From Sternotherus odoratus (lineage: Eukaryota > Chordata > Testudines > Kinosternidae), in assembly GCA_032164245.1 (NCBI GenBank), contig JAVMKO010000001.1, positions 80,473,892 to 80,537,891 on the forward strand: 64,000 nt of DNA, written 5' to 3'. The position numbers and the translations under genes were made by a program. The notes beneath the pieces were generated by a model. That model ran no database searches, was not told the DNA's origin, and saw nothing but the letters and a program-made list of their open reading frames with translations. Of this stretch, positions 21,621 to 31,133 are shown piece by piece (position 1 is the first letter of the stretch; the number at the start of each line of letters is the position of its first letter).

Positions 21621-22599
21621 TCACTTCTCACTGTGGATATAGGATGCTGTTTCTGCCTGAGACAATGGGATATCCAGCATATGTCTGACGTCCCCTCTGT
21701 CTAAGATCTTCCCTCCAGCCATCCAGATGTTGCTCTCTCCCCAGTGGGGCCCAAGACAGAAGGAATCCACCTTTCCGTCCTCCTCCCATCCATGATTACT
21801 GGGCTCACATCCCCTTCGCCCTCCCCTCTTTCCAGTGAGAATGATCCCCCCCTCCCCTCCTCATACACCTGGCACCTTGGAAAAGGTAGAATTCTCCACA
21901 CCCGCTTCTGTCACGTCAGAAGGCAGCACATCACACACCTGTGAAGGCAGAGCTAATGTGTGCGGTGGCATCTGGGGCAGGTCATGAGCATTACCGGAGC
22001 TTGGATAGGCAAAGGGGGAAACAGGAGGGAGGCACTGCTGCCCCCTGAGAGGGAAGGCGGGGATCCCTTACCACCTTCATTTCCCCAGGTCCCTCTCAAC
22101 CAGATTAGCAACATAAGGAAAGGACAAACCTTCAGCTGTCTCTGCCATCCCCCCCAATACGGCACCGGGAAGGTCCCTCATTTTAGTTCCATCGAGGCTT
22201 CCTGATATCGCTGGAGAGAGAGGCAGCCAGCCGAAATCCATGCCAATCCACCGCCCCTGCCAGTGGGACATGGGGGAGGGTAGCGTGGGGGAAGGAGAAC
22301 AAAAATAACAAGAGAGGGACCCAGCGAGATACCCCCTCCAAAATAAAAACCCAGCCCACCCTACATTCTCCAACTCTTCTTCCCACTTCCCCACCTCTTT
22401 CTCATAAAAGATGCATGTGTCTTCAATCCCAGGGGGAACGCACCAGCGATGGGGTCTGGCCAGTTCAAAGAGGAGTCGGTTCCCAGCAAGGGAGCCCTGC
22501 CCTGCAGTCCGGCTGTTGCTCTCTCTGCTCCGGCTAGCCCTGTCTCCTCTCTCCTGTTCGGGTCTGAGGCAAGCTGGACGCTTTTAAAAAGCTTTTTAT
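21621..22599. other. Gene-free intergenic sequence
   Basis: No gene. C/T-rich plus strand, with no dispersed repeat recognised. Confidence 0.4.
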
Positions 22600-22700
22600 G
22601 TGTGTGTGTGTGTTAATCACATGATTGTCATTCACCTGTATCTCAAACAAAGACAGTGCACTGTTAAAGGCCCAAACAAGAAAGCAGGCAAGGGAGGGAG
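22600..22700. promoter_or_regulatory. Candidate SOX/E-box enhancer segment
   Basis: Within 40 bp: ATTGTC at 22624-22629, the E-box CACCTG at 22633-22638 and AACAAAG at 22646-22652. The two SOX-like sites are inverted around the E-box. The segment follows a (GT)n run at about 22599-22613 and is about 6.8 kb upstream of the probable SOX10 first exon. Regulatory role is inferred from site layout. Confidence 0.35.
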
Positions 22701-24165
22701 GGGGGTGTAGAGGGAAACTGAAGGGGTTGTTGAGAAAGAGAGAGAGAACCCTTATCAAACTTCCAATTCATGGGTCTCCCTTTCCCTCGGCACACTGGTG
22801 TTATTGTTTGGCTGTTGTGTGTCTGTGTTTCCCAGTGTCTGTTCCCCCCACTCTGACGCTGTTTTACTGTATGGAAAGATTTCATTGTGAGCCCCTCCCA
22901 TTTTCCCATGCGGTCCCAGGACAATACCAGTCCTGTGCCCCCAAGAAGGGACATGGCACAAAAGCAGCCACTGTCTGTCTTACCCAGATTGCTGCTGGGG
23001 TGAAGCAGCTCAGGTATTTGTGGGGCGTATGTGATCACATGCACAAGCTCGCTTTGGAGCTCAAATGAGAGATTGGTTAAGAATAAGGGCGGCCCTGGGG
23101 CACCCAAAGCTTTCTTCAAAACAGAAGGCATCCCCAGACTTCTTGTTCTTCCCCTCACCTCCTTTCTGCAAGGAGACTCTTCCTTCCAATCCCCTCCTTC
23201 AGACAGACTCTTCCTCCTTCCTGAGTCACACCCCACTGGAACTCGTAACCTTCCTTTCCCAGTCACACGCCAGATTGACTTCCATGGGGTTGTCCCAGAG
23301 ATTAATGGGCCTCTTGGTATCACACTGATCTACTACTGCATTGTAATTCCTCGGAGTTACACTGAGTCTGGATCCTGCCTTCAGACTGCTCCTAGGAAGG
23401 TTCACCCTTCCTGCCGGCTTGCTGATGGCTCACCCATTCTTCCTGTCTCGACCCTTAATGCTTGGCTAAAAGTGGGATCCCATGTTAGTGCCTAACCTTA
23501 CCCTCTTGCAGTGGGAATGGAAGGTAATAGGAACTTGGAGTGCTATGCAATGCACCCATGGAGCCTCCTCCTGCATGGAGAGCTTGTCAAGATGAAAAAA
23601 AGAGGAGCAGGGGAGCTCTTTAAAATAAAAGACAGTGTCATAGCCCATGGGAGAGCAATTCAATGCCATGGGCCCTTGATGGACATTTGCCTGCTGCCTG
23701 TCTCCCTCTCTGAGACTGTACTGCAGGTCAGCCAGTAATTCCTACCCTCACAATCCTAAGTGCAGTGATGGGACATATAGTAGTTGAAGATCCCGTAGAC
23801 AGACCAGTCCTATATTATTTAGAGAATGGTATGTAATAGTAAGGAGCACGAAACACACAACCAGCCCAGGTCACAGAGTGAGGGTGTCAACTGCCTGTCA
23901 CAGGTTTAGATCCTGGAGTTGTCACGCTGTCACAGCTGCACCCTACTGGAGGTTATCAAGAGGAGCCCCAAACAAACAGCATCCTAAGTGTCACAATGGG
24001 ATGTGTGTGTGTTGAGATATTATTAAAGACGTATAACTGGATGGGTGCTCAGGACTGGCTCTGGGGGACCTCAGACTTAAAGGATTATGGCAGAGAAATC
24101 ACTGGGCTTTATATGTTTTTATATGGAAGGATTTGGAAACCCACTCAGGCTCTATCTAAGGTACT
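22701..24165. other. Gene-free intergenic sequence
   Basis: ORFs up to 219 codons overlap here on both strands but none shows a domain, codon-like composition or splice structure. I see no gene. Confidence 0.45.
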
Positions 24166-24390
24166 TATATGGCACCTATTACTGTAGTACTCACGTACCT
24201 CACAGTCATAATTTACTCTTTATCAAAACACCTCTGTGAGGCAGGAAAGTGCTATTATCCTAATTTTTCAGATGGGAAACTGAGGCACAGACAGACTAAG
24301 TGACTTACCCAAGGTTACACAGGAAGCGTATGGCAGAGCAGGGTCCCCTGAGTCCAAGGCTCGTGGCCTAACCATTGGACTATCCTTCCT
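24166..24390 (-). mobile_element. MIR/CORE-SINE copy
   Basis: Read on the minus strand it follows the MIR consensus: GGCAGAGC-like region, then TAACCTTGGGTAAGTCACTTA, CTGTGCCTCAGTTTCCC and ATCTGAAAAATTAGGATAAT, then the ACCTCACAGAGGTGTTTTGA region. Plus-strand anchors are GATGGGAAACTGAGGCACAG near 24271 and CAAGGTTACACAGGAAGCG near 24311. It is an old amniote SINE. Confidence 0.85.
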
Positions 24391-24603
24391 AGTCTAAAAC
24401 CAGAGGTTGGGACCCGGAGATCGTAGCTTTACAGAGATAATGAAAAAAATATAATTTAACTGGGAAAAAGGGATGGAAGCCTTAAAGCGATTGTTGCCTG
24501 AGTGCCATAGGTACCCAGTGCAGAACCCAGCGGACCCTTATCATTAGAAAGAAGATCAGTGCTGAAATACATTGGATGTGGTGGGAGGCTTCTCAGCCAT
24601 ACA

Positions 24604-25112
24604 GTAGGTCTACACGGGAGCTCAAAGGTGTCATTTCCAGCTTGAATAGAAACCCATGCTAGCTCTGATCAAGCTAGAGTGCTAAAAATAGAAGTAACAA
24701 AGAGTCCTGTGGCACCTTAAAGACTAACTAAAGTATTGAAGCATAAGCTTTCATGGGCTAATACCCACTTCATCGGATGTTTTGCATCCAACGAAGTGGG
24801 TATTAGCCCACGAAAGCTTATGCTTCAATACTTTAGTTAGTCTTTAAGGTGCCACAGGACTCTTTGTTACTTCTGCTATTCCAGACTAACATGGCTACCT
24901 CTCTGAAAAATAGAAGTGTCACCATGGCAATGTAAATGGTCCGAGAGGTTAGTATGGTTTTGGATGGGATTATAGTCAGGGCTGACAGCCCATTCCACTG
25001 CTCACACTGTAGCAGCTACACTTCTGTTCTTCACATGCTAGCTCAATCAGAATTAGAGTATCTCTTCTCCCGCTATTACACCTTGCAGCTGCAGTCTAGA
25101 CATACCCTTACA
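24604..25112. mobile_element. MITE with GTAGGTCTACAC ends, interrupted by a retroelement
   Basis: The left end GTAGGTCTACACGGG (24606) and the right end GTCTAGACATACCC (25095-25108) are inverted relatives. Internal CTAGCTCTGATCAAGCTAGA and CTAGCTCAATCAGAATTAGA blocks also mirror each other. The palindromic insertion at 24696-24905 splits it. No coding content. Confidence 0.55.
24696..24905. mobile_element. Palindromic retroelement with 12-bp target duplication
   Basis: Flanked by a perfect 12-bp duplication AAAAATAGAAGT at 24684-24695 and 24906-24917. The interior is a near-perfect inverted repeat. The left arm runs from AACAAAGAGTCCTGTGGCAC to ACTTCATCGGATG (about 24696-24780). The right arm runs from CATCCAACGAAGTGGGTATT to GAGT-complement GACTCTTTGTTACTTC (about 24785-24872), separated by a loop of only a few bases. 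The right arm continues into CAGACTAACATGGCTACC, the other known block of this turtle repeat. A variable-length A-rich duplication points to LINE-mediated insertion. Confidence 0.75.
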
Positions 25113-25171
25113 GAGATCCTCACAGAGGCAACAACTTTCATCTGTAGATGGAAAAATGTCACCCACAACTA

Positions 25172-26290
25172 CTCATAGACTCATAGAATTTAAGGTCAGA
25201 AGGGACCATTATGATTATCTAGTTCAGTGGTCTTCGAAGTGGGGTTCACACACCCCCGGCGGTGCGCAAGACTCCGCTGCCGCCGATCCCGCGGAAACTG
25301 CCGAACTCGGCAGCAGTCTATTTTTGGACCGCCAAAATGCCGCCGCAGAAAGCGGAAGCTTTCAGTTTGGCAGCATTTCGGCGAACATACCCAGGGGGGC
25401 CGCAAGCAGATGCTGTGCCACCAAAAGGGGTCATGGCCAAAAATCTTTGAGGATCGCTGATCTCTCAAACTGGGGGTCACGACCCCCCCAGGGGTCGCGG
25501 GGCAATTCCAGGGGGGTCGCCAGCTCCAGATGGCTTTGGCGGCATTTCGGCGACAGCTCCAAATGTGGGAGTGTGTCTGCCAAAAGGCCTCCGAAGTGAC
25601 GGTGGCATTTTGGCGGACACAGACAGGAAGGCTGCGTCTACCGAATTGAACACTTCCGCTTTAGGCGGCATTTCGTTGGACATGCAGCACTCCTCTCTGT
25701 GTCTGCCAAAATGTGGCTGAAAGCGGAAGTGTTCAATTCAGCGGCATTTTGGCGGACATACCGCCAGGCCGTGACAGGACGCCGCAACTAAAAAAGGAGG
25801 TGCTGAACAACAGAGTTTGAGAACCGCTGATCTAGTCTGAACTTCCCGCACAATGCAGGTCACAGAATCTCACCCACCCACTCCTGCAATAAACCCTTAA
25901 CCTATGTCTGAGCTATTTAAGTCCTTGAATCATGGTTTAAAGACTGCAACGTGCAGAGAATCCTCCAGCAAGTGACCCGTGCCTTACGCTACAGAGGAAG
26001 GTGAAAAAAACCCTGTTCTCTTAGAGCAGGCGCCTCCGCCAATCTGCCCTGGAGGAAAATTCCTTCCCAACCCCAAATACGGCGATCAGCTGAACCCTGA
26101 ACATGTGGCCAAGGCTCACCATCCAGACACACAGGAAAGAATTCTCTGTAGTAACTCACATCCCACCTCATCTAACATCCCAGCACAGGCCATTGGGCAT
26201 ATTTACTGCTAATAGTCAAAGATCAATTGCCAAAATGAGGCTATCCAATCATAACATCTCCTCCATAAACTCATCAAGAGTTTCATCAAC
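25172..26290 (-). mobile_element. CR1-type retroposon tail split by a hAT element
   Basis: Begins TCATAGACTCATAGAATTTA and AGGTCAGAAGGGACCATTAT, the reverse complement of a CR1 terminus. It resumes after the insertion with CTGAACTTCCCGCACAATGC and CTGGAGGAAAATTCCTTCCC near 26050, AGACACACAGGAAAGAATTC near 26125 and CATCTCCTCCATAAACTCAT near 26260. Only the order of blocks is needed to see that both halves belong to one copy. No intact ORF. Confidence 0.75.
25225..25829. mobile_element. hAT-type element inside the CR1-type copy
   Basis: Ends CAGTGGTCTTCGAAGTG and TTTGAGAACCGCTG are the familiar CAGYGGTTCTCAAA termini of reptilian hAT elements. Target duplication: ATCTAGTT at 25217-25224 against ATCTAGTC at 25830-25837, one mismatch. 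The interior holds GGGGTCACGACCCCCCCAGG near 25475 and repeated GCCGAATTG/CGGCATTT modules, suggesting a composite of related copies. No transposase is visible; short ORFs across it are compositional. Confidence 0.8.
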
Positions 26291-26715
26291 TCTCCTATCA
26301 ACTCTCCTCGCAGAGAGACGGTTGCTGTTCTTTCACTCTGCATCCTCTCATCTCAACAGGAGAAATGGTGTCACTCCATCAGCCACGATGGCCAAGAGAA
26401 AATCCCCTTGGCTACTTCTCACCATGCTGCCTTGGTACAACAGGAAAAGTTACCAGGACAGGAAATTAGGATGCAAAACCTGTGCTGCCCTCCAGTCTTT
26501 GAGGAACACAGGGAGAACTGGAAATCAATCCCAAGAGCAGAAGGAAAAAGAAGAGAGGGGAAATCAAGACACAGAGGTAAAGAAAATGAAGGAGGGACCA
26601 AGAGAGATGGGGCAAAGAAAGAGAAAAAGGAGGGGAATGGAGAGAAAGAAGAAGAAATTCCTTTCCCAGTTTAATAGGAGGTGCCATTGACACGTCATTT
26701 CAGAAGAAACTGCCT
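26291..26715. other. Gene-free, A/G-rich plus strand
   Basis: A run of GAAGGAAAAAGAAGAGAGG-like purine sequence (26530-26660) yields a Lys/Glu-rich ORF that is compositional. No gene recognised. Confidence 0.45.
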
Positions 26716-26719
26716 AGCT

Positions 26720-26945
26720 GGTAAACTCTCCTGGGCAGGGACCACCTTTTGGGATTGTGTTTGTACAGTGACTAGTGTCATTGTACCCTGATCCTTGACT
26801 GAGGCCCCTAGGTGCTACCCCAACATCAGGGGGCAGGAACTGTCTTTTTGTCATGTGTTTGTACAGCACCTGGCATACTGGAGTCCTGGTCTGTGACAGG
26901 AGCCCCTGTGTGCTACTGCAACATAAACAAACAAACAAGCAAGTG
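26720..26945 (+). repeat. Two tandem CORE-SINE-like tails
   Basis: GTGTTTGTACAGTGACTAGTG (26757 on) and GTGTTTGTACAGCACCTGGCA (26854 on) are two copies of the TGTTTGTACAGYGCCTAGCACA tail block. Each is followed by a GAGGCCCCTAGGTGCTACC / GGAGCCCCTGTGTGCTACTG block. The second ends in an (AAAC)n tail. About 97 bp separates them. Confidence 0.6.
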
Positions 26946-29430
26946 ATGGTCCACAGCTTCATGCTTTAAAAGAACTGCTTCACTCTGGTTTTGTCTCTTT
27001 GTCCCAACACTAGGAATGGTCAGAGTACGCTCTCCACCCTCAAATCCCTGGGGACACATAAGCATTGAAAAAGGGGGATCTCCAGTCCCACCTTCTCCAC
27101 AGATTGAAGTGGGGTTCTCTTAGAGCAGGCACTTCAATCCTTGGATGCCTTATTCCCTACCACTTGGCCACCAGGACTTTGTAATCCCACTCCTGGGAAA
27201 AAACATCCTTTCCCCATTCTCTCTGTCTCCTGAGGTCAGCAGAAACCTGCACCTGGAGGGATGGGAAACGAATGCCCCAACTTATTGTATCCTGCTTTGC
27301 CCTTCCCCCATCCCAGGTTGGTATTAGCCGCAGACAGGGGAACAATCAGGCCAGTGTTTCTCAGCCGTGGCTACCTCCCAGTGGGACCAGGAGACGACCC
27401 CTTCCCCCTCCCTCAGGCTGTTCCTCTTCTCCATGGAGATTCCTGTATCCCTCACATAGGCTCTTGTCAGCCTAATGATGAACCTCAGACTAAAGAAGAC
27501 ATGCTCAGTTCACCAAAATCTGTGTGATACTGCAACACTGCATCTAGCATGCACCTATTATTGTGGTCTTGAGAAGAGGTTACCTGCCCCAGTTCTTTTC
27601 CCTTTGGGGGGACAGTTGTAGCAGCCCATGAAAACTCCAATGGAGAGAGGCTAAAAATGCCAAACAAGCCTCACAAGATCAATGGGAGCTCTCCCCACAA
27701 CCCACCAGAATCTCTGCTGGGAATACACATGTAGGGTTTCTTCCCAATCAGGGAACGCACCTGTGTGATAACACCTGGGACTCACCTCACCAGCATCAGC
27801 ACCATTTTAATCTAGGAATCAGGGCCTGAGATTTCTCCTCTGAGATTTCTGTTGGGAAGTGTGTGTGAGAAAGAGAGAGAGAAAGAGAGAGAGGTGGGGC
27901 TTACACACCTCACCTTCCCAGGGAATATGGGACAGTACCAGGGAAGGAGCCATGAGTCTATTGTTTCTTGGGTAGGAGAAAACCAACAGACCCTTTGCCT
28001 TGGACTTCTGTCGCATGGACAGGCAGGCAAACAGTGCTGGAGGAAGGAGGGAGGGTTAAAGTCATGGGGGGGGGGGGCTATTTAGTGCCAAGACCTCCCC
28101 AGAGAGCTGCCCTTTAGCGCATCTGAATACTACACACATGCCAAATATTTGGTGCGAGTGATCCTGTGCTTGCCATCAGCACCAGGGAGCCCCACCCCTT
28201 TCATCCCCTAACCTGACTTAATTAAGCTTCCAGCACAGACTTTGCCTTTGGGGTCTAATGCAGCTGTCCTTGGTGCCACGCTATGGCTCCAGCCCTCACC
28301 ACACTGAGATGCATGAGGCGAAAGAAGCCATTGAGAACTGTGGAGGGAAAATGGTCATACTCTGTCAATCAGATAACACAATCCTAGTTGTCAGTACCAG
28401 GTTCATTCTGGGAACTGTAGCTCAAATGCGCACCACCTGTGAGTGGCATTATTTCCCTGTCTCTCTGGTGGCCTCTGCCATTATTTATTCTGTCATTCCA
28501 TCACTGGGCCTTCTAGTGAGTCAAACTCTACTCCAGGGGGTCGTAATGTCCCCAGAACTCCTTTGATGGAATTATTTCCCTGTGTCTCACCACAGCTCAT
28601 CCTCTCTTCGCTCTGTGATTCCTGGCCTAGCATGGAAAAAATGACCAAGATGACACTCCACTTCAGACTCCATGCCAAGAGTTCTGTAGTGGTCTGGTTG
28701 ATACCACTGGAGGAGATGGGAAAGCTGGTTCCTGGTTTTGACAACTTTGCAGAGGGAATTCTGAATGGATACGTTACTGGGTTTTCAGCAGCATGGGTGA
28801 GATACAAAACTCGCCTGACACCCCACTGGCATGCATGTGCTGTGTCAGTCCCACCTTGGGGGCATGAGAGCCCAGGAAAGGGAATCAAGCCCATGTCTTC
28901 CCCATGGCCACAAAGTATTAATCCCCCAACCCCTGTAATATATCCAGTACACGCCATCCCCAGGAAACCCCTGGACTATTCCCAGCCCCCACTAGCCCTA
29001 GAGCGTGAAAGAACAGGAGTGGTCAGTGAATCTGGGTCTCCTTCATAGGACAGCACTACCCACATGACACCAGGCCTGCCCTCCTGGTCCATGGACACCA
29101 AACAGCTGTGACCAGAACCCAACTTTCCATGCTAACTGCTAGGTCACCAGGCCAGGCCCCTAGAACAAACCCTGCTGGCTGAGGGCAAGAGAGACCAAGC
29201 CAGGGACTTAAACCCAGTCCACTCAGATAACAATGCAGATCCCTCACCACCTATACCCAATGGCCTGAAGAATGCCCTAATTTAAATCCCCAAGAGGGTG
29301 AAACAAAGAATAAAATAAAAGTTGACTGGAGCTTTTCCGGAGAAGCCTGCACTGGAGAAAGCGAGGAGCGTCATGTGGCTGAGGTGAAGTTTGGGGGGGG
29401 GGGCTGTCAGGGTCCCCTCCCTGCCTGCAT
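26946..29430. other. SOX10 proximal upstream flank, gene-free
   Basis: No gene. Holds a (GA)n run at 27870-27893, poly-G runs near 28067 and 29392, and tRNA-like GGGTCTCC / AACCCAGTCCACTCA modules at 28.9-29.25 kb too decayed to call. ORFs of 150-200 codons on both strands near 28.5-29.0 kb have no homology I can see. Confidence 0.45.
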
Positions 29431-29480
29431 CAAATCAATGTATTCCAGCTATAAGGAGTGCTTAGCTCCACCTTCTGCCC
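29430..29480 (+). promoter_or_regulatory. SOX10: Probable SOX10 core promoter
   Basis: A TATAAG motif at 29450-29455 lies about 30 bp before a conserved-looking leader (CAGCAAGCCAGTCAGAGAGA near 29500) that ends in a consensus splice donor at 29693. A start site near 29480 is inferred from that spacing. The neighbourhood is not a strong CpG island. Confidence 0.4.
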
Positions 29481-29692
29481 TTCCCTCCCCCGGTGCTTAG
29501 CAGCAAGCCAGTCAGAGAGACATCCAGCCAGGGGATTAGTAAAAACCAAGCCTCCCTCTAGGAATGGCACTCGTCTGAGAGTCTCCTCCACGCAGGGCTC
29601 CCGTATGCTGCCAAGACTCTGAGAGAAGAACAGAGGGGCTATTGGGATACAAATTACAGCCCCCTCAGGATTTGACAGGCAGACCAGCCAAC
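29480..29692 (+). other. SOX10: Probable SOX10 non-coding first exon
   Basis: The sequence from about 29480 ends CAGACCAGCCAAC followed by the donor GTAAGT at 29693-29698. SOX10 in other amniotes has upstream non-coding exon(s) spliced to the exon bearing the ATG, and the acceptor at 30672-30673 needs a partner. No long ORF is present in the leader. The start is approximate and other first exons may exist further upstream. Confidence 0.5.
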
Positions 29693-29989
29693 GTAAGTTT
29701 TCCTACCTGAACTCACTCACACACTTGCTCGCTCGCTCTTTTTCTACCTTCTATTACTTTTTCAGTCTCGTCTTCAGGAGAGTCCTTGCCTCCCTCACTG
29801 GGGGGATAACACCCCCCCTGCTCCATATTGACTCCTTTTGCAACTAAACCAAGGGAGACACATTTTTCTAACCATTTTGTGTGGGGGGATGGTATTTTTT
29901 GAGTATTTCTTTAATAAGGTGGGGGAACTAGTGTGTGGTGGCAGAGACTTTTGGAGGTGACCACAGAGAGAAACGGGGGGAGATGTGTG

Positions 29990-30200
29990 AAATGGGCAAG
30001 TTAAAGACAGCTTTGACAAAGAGGCTTAAAAACAAATATATGCATTTATACAAAGTGTTAGCATTTCTGCTCACAAACATATTCTCCCAGTCTGCATCAG
30101 ATTCCCTGCCTGGCGATTCAGGCGTGCGCTTGGGATTTGCCTCTACTCAGCGACTCTTGCTAAAGTTTCTCCTGCAACCTGGAGACCTTTTCATTCTGAT
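29990..30200 (+). promoter_or_regulatory. Candidate intronic enhancer of SOX10
   Basis: The interval between the leader exon and the coding exon contains the near-palindrome CTTTGACAAAG at 30011-30021, AAAACAAATATATGCAT (AACAAAT plus ATGCAT), TACAAAGTG near 30049 and CTCACAAAC. These are SOX/TCF-type words in a stretch without repeat features. Function is inferred. Confidence 0.35.
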
Positions 30201-30492
30201 TTATTAATAATGAAGCCACTCATTTCCCCCCATCTATGTTATTGGTCAGACTTTTGAGGCAGATTTTAAAGAGAAAGTGTCATTCCCGAGGGCCAAATTT
30301 GGGGGAGGGCCCCAAGTAAGGTTATTTTTAGAGAATGGGGTCCATTTCCCCATGGTCTCTCCTTTTCCACTCATGTCACCAATGTGCTTAGCCAGCAGCA
30401 GACCCCTCCACATGCCCATGTTAAACTCCAGAACAGAGCACAGATTGGGAGCTTCCAATTAATCAGGATCCCCTCCCCCACCTGCCTTCCTC

Positions 30493-30540
30493 CAGCTTAC
30501 GGGACCCACAAAACATGGGTTTTGTGGGTCCCGTAAGCTG
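30493..30540. repeat. Perfect 22-bp inverted repeat (hairpin)
   Basis: Left arm 30493-30514, from CAGCTTACGGGACCC to AAAAC, is the exact reverse complement of right arm 30519-30540, with a 4-base loop ATGG. Symmetry stops at the bases just outside. It lies 134 bp upstream of the SOX10 coding-exon acceptor. It resembles neither neighbouring MITEs nor a miRNA precursor of usual length. Confidence 0.9.
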
Positions 30541-30673
30541 CACGCAGGGCAGCTCCTTTGCTTTACTTTTATCAAGTGGTTCCTGCCTCGTGGTCAGTTC
30601 CTGGGATCAGTTCAAATCTTTTTAGTTTTGGTGTTTGCTTTTTCTTCCTTTCTTTTTCTTTTTTTTCCCCCAG

Positions 30674-30723
30674 TGGGAAGACGGGATATTGAGAAGGAAG
30701 AAAGAGCAAGAACCAGAGACATC
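30674..30723 (+). other. SOX10: SOX10 5' UTR, part in coding exon
   Basis: A long polypyrimidine tract (TTTCTTTTTTTTCCCCCAG-like) ends in AG at 30672-30673, giving a strong acceptor. The exon then reads TGGGAAGACGGGATATTG and reaches the ATG at 30724 after 50 bases. The reading frame stays open upstream of the ATG through the acceptor, but that part is intronic. Confidence 0.7.
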
Positions 30724-31133
30724 ATGACAGATGACCAAGACCTTTCAGAGGTGGAAATGAGCCCGGTGGGTTCCGAAGACCATCACTGCCTTTCACCGGG
30801 ACCTTCCATGACATCAGATACCCCCTCTCACCTCACCGGCTCTGGGAGCGGAGAGATGGGGAAGGTCAAGAAGGAACAGCAAGACTCAGAGACGGACGAC
30901 GATAAGTTCCCCGTGTGCATCCGGGAGGCCGTGAGCCAGGTGCTGAGTGGCTACGACTGGACCCTGGTGCCCATGCCTGTGCGGGTCAATGGGAGCAACA
31001 AAAGCAAACCCCATGTCAAGCGGCCCATGAACGCCTTCATGGTGTGGGCACAGGCTGCCCGCAGGAAATTGGCTGACCAGTACCCTCACCTCCACAATGC
31101 AGAGCTCAGTAAGACCCTCGGGAAGCTCTGGAG
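30724..31133 (+). CDS. SOX10: SOX10 coding exon 1
   Basis: ATG at 30724 opens [20 protein letters not shown], the conserved SOX10 N-terminus. It encodes residues 1-136 and two bases of codon 137, covering the dimerisation region and the first half of the HMG box. The donor is GTAAGG at 31134. Confidence 0.97.

Noticed and set aside
22664..23323. 219-codon minus-strand frame
   Set aside because: No family resemblance and overlapping equally long frames on the other strand; no splice or promoter context.
26103..26690. 195-codon Lys/Glu-rich frame
   Set aside because: The first half is CR1-type repeat and the second half a purine-rich tract.
28443..29048. 201-codon frame upstream of SOX10
   Set aside because: No recognisable domain, an opposing 154-codon frame in the same interval, and no upstream regulatory context.
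30628..30723. In-frame upstream extension of SOX10 before the ATG at 30724
   Set aside because: It runs through a polypyrimidine tract and AG acceptor at 30672-30673 and is not conserved; the [11 protein letters not shown] start matches the family.
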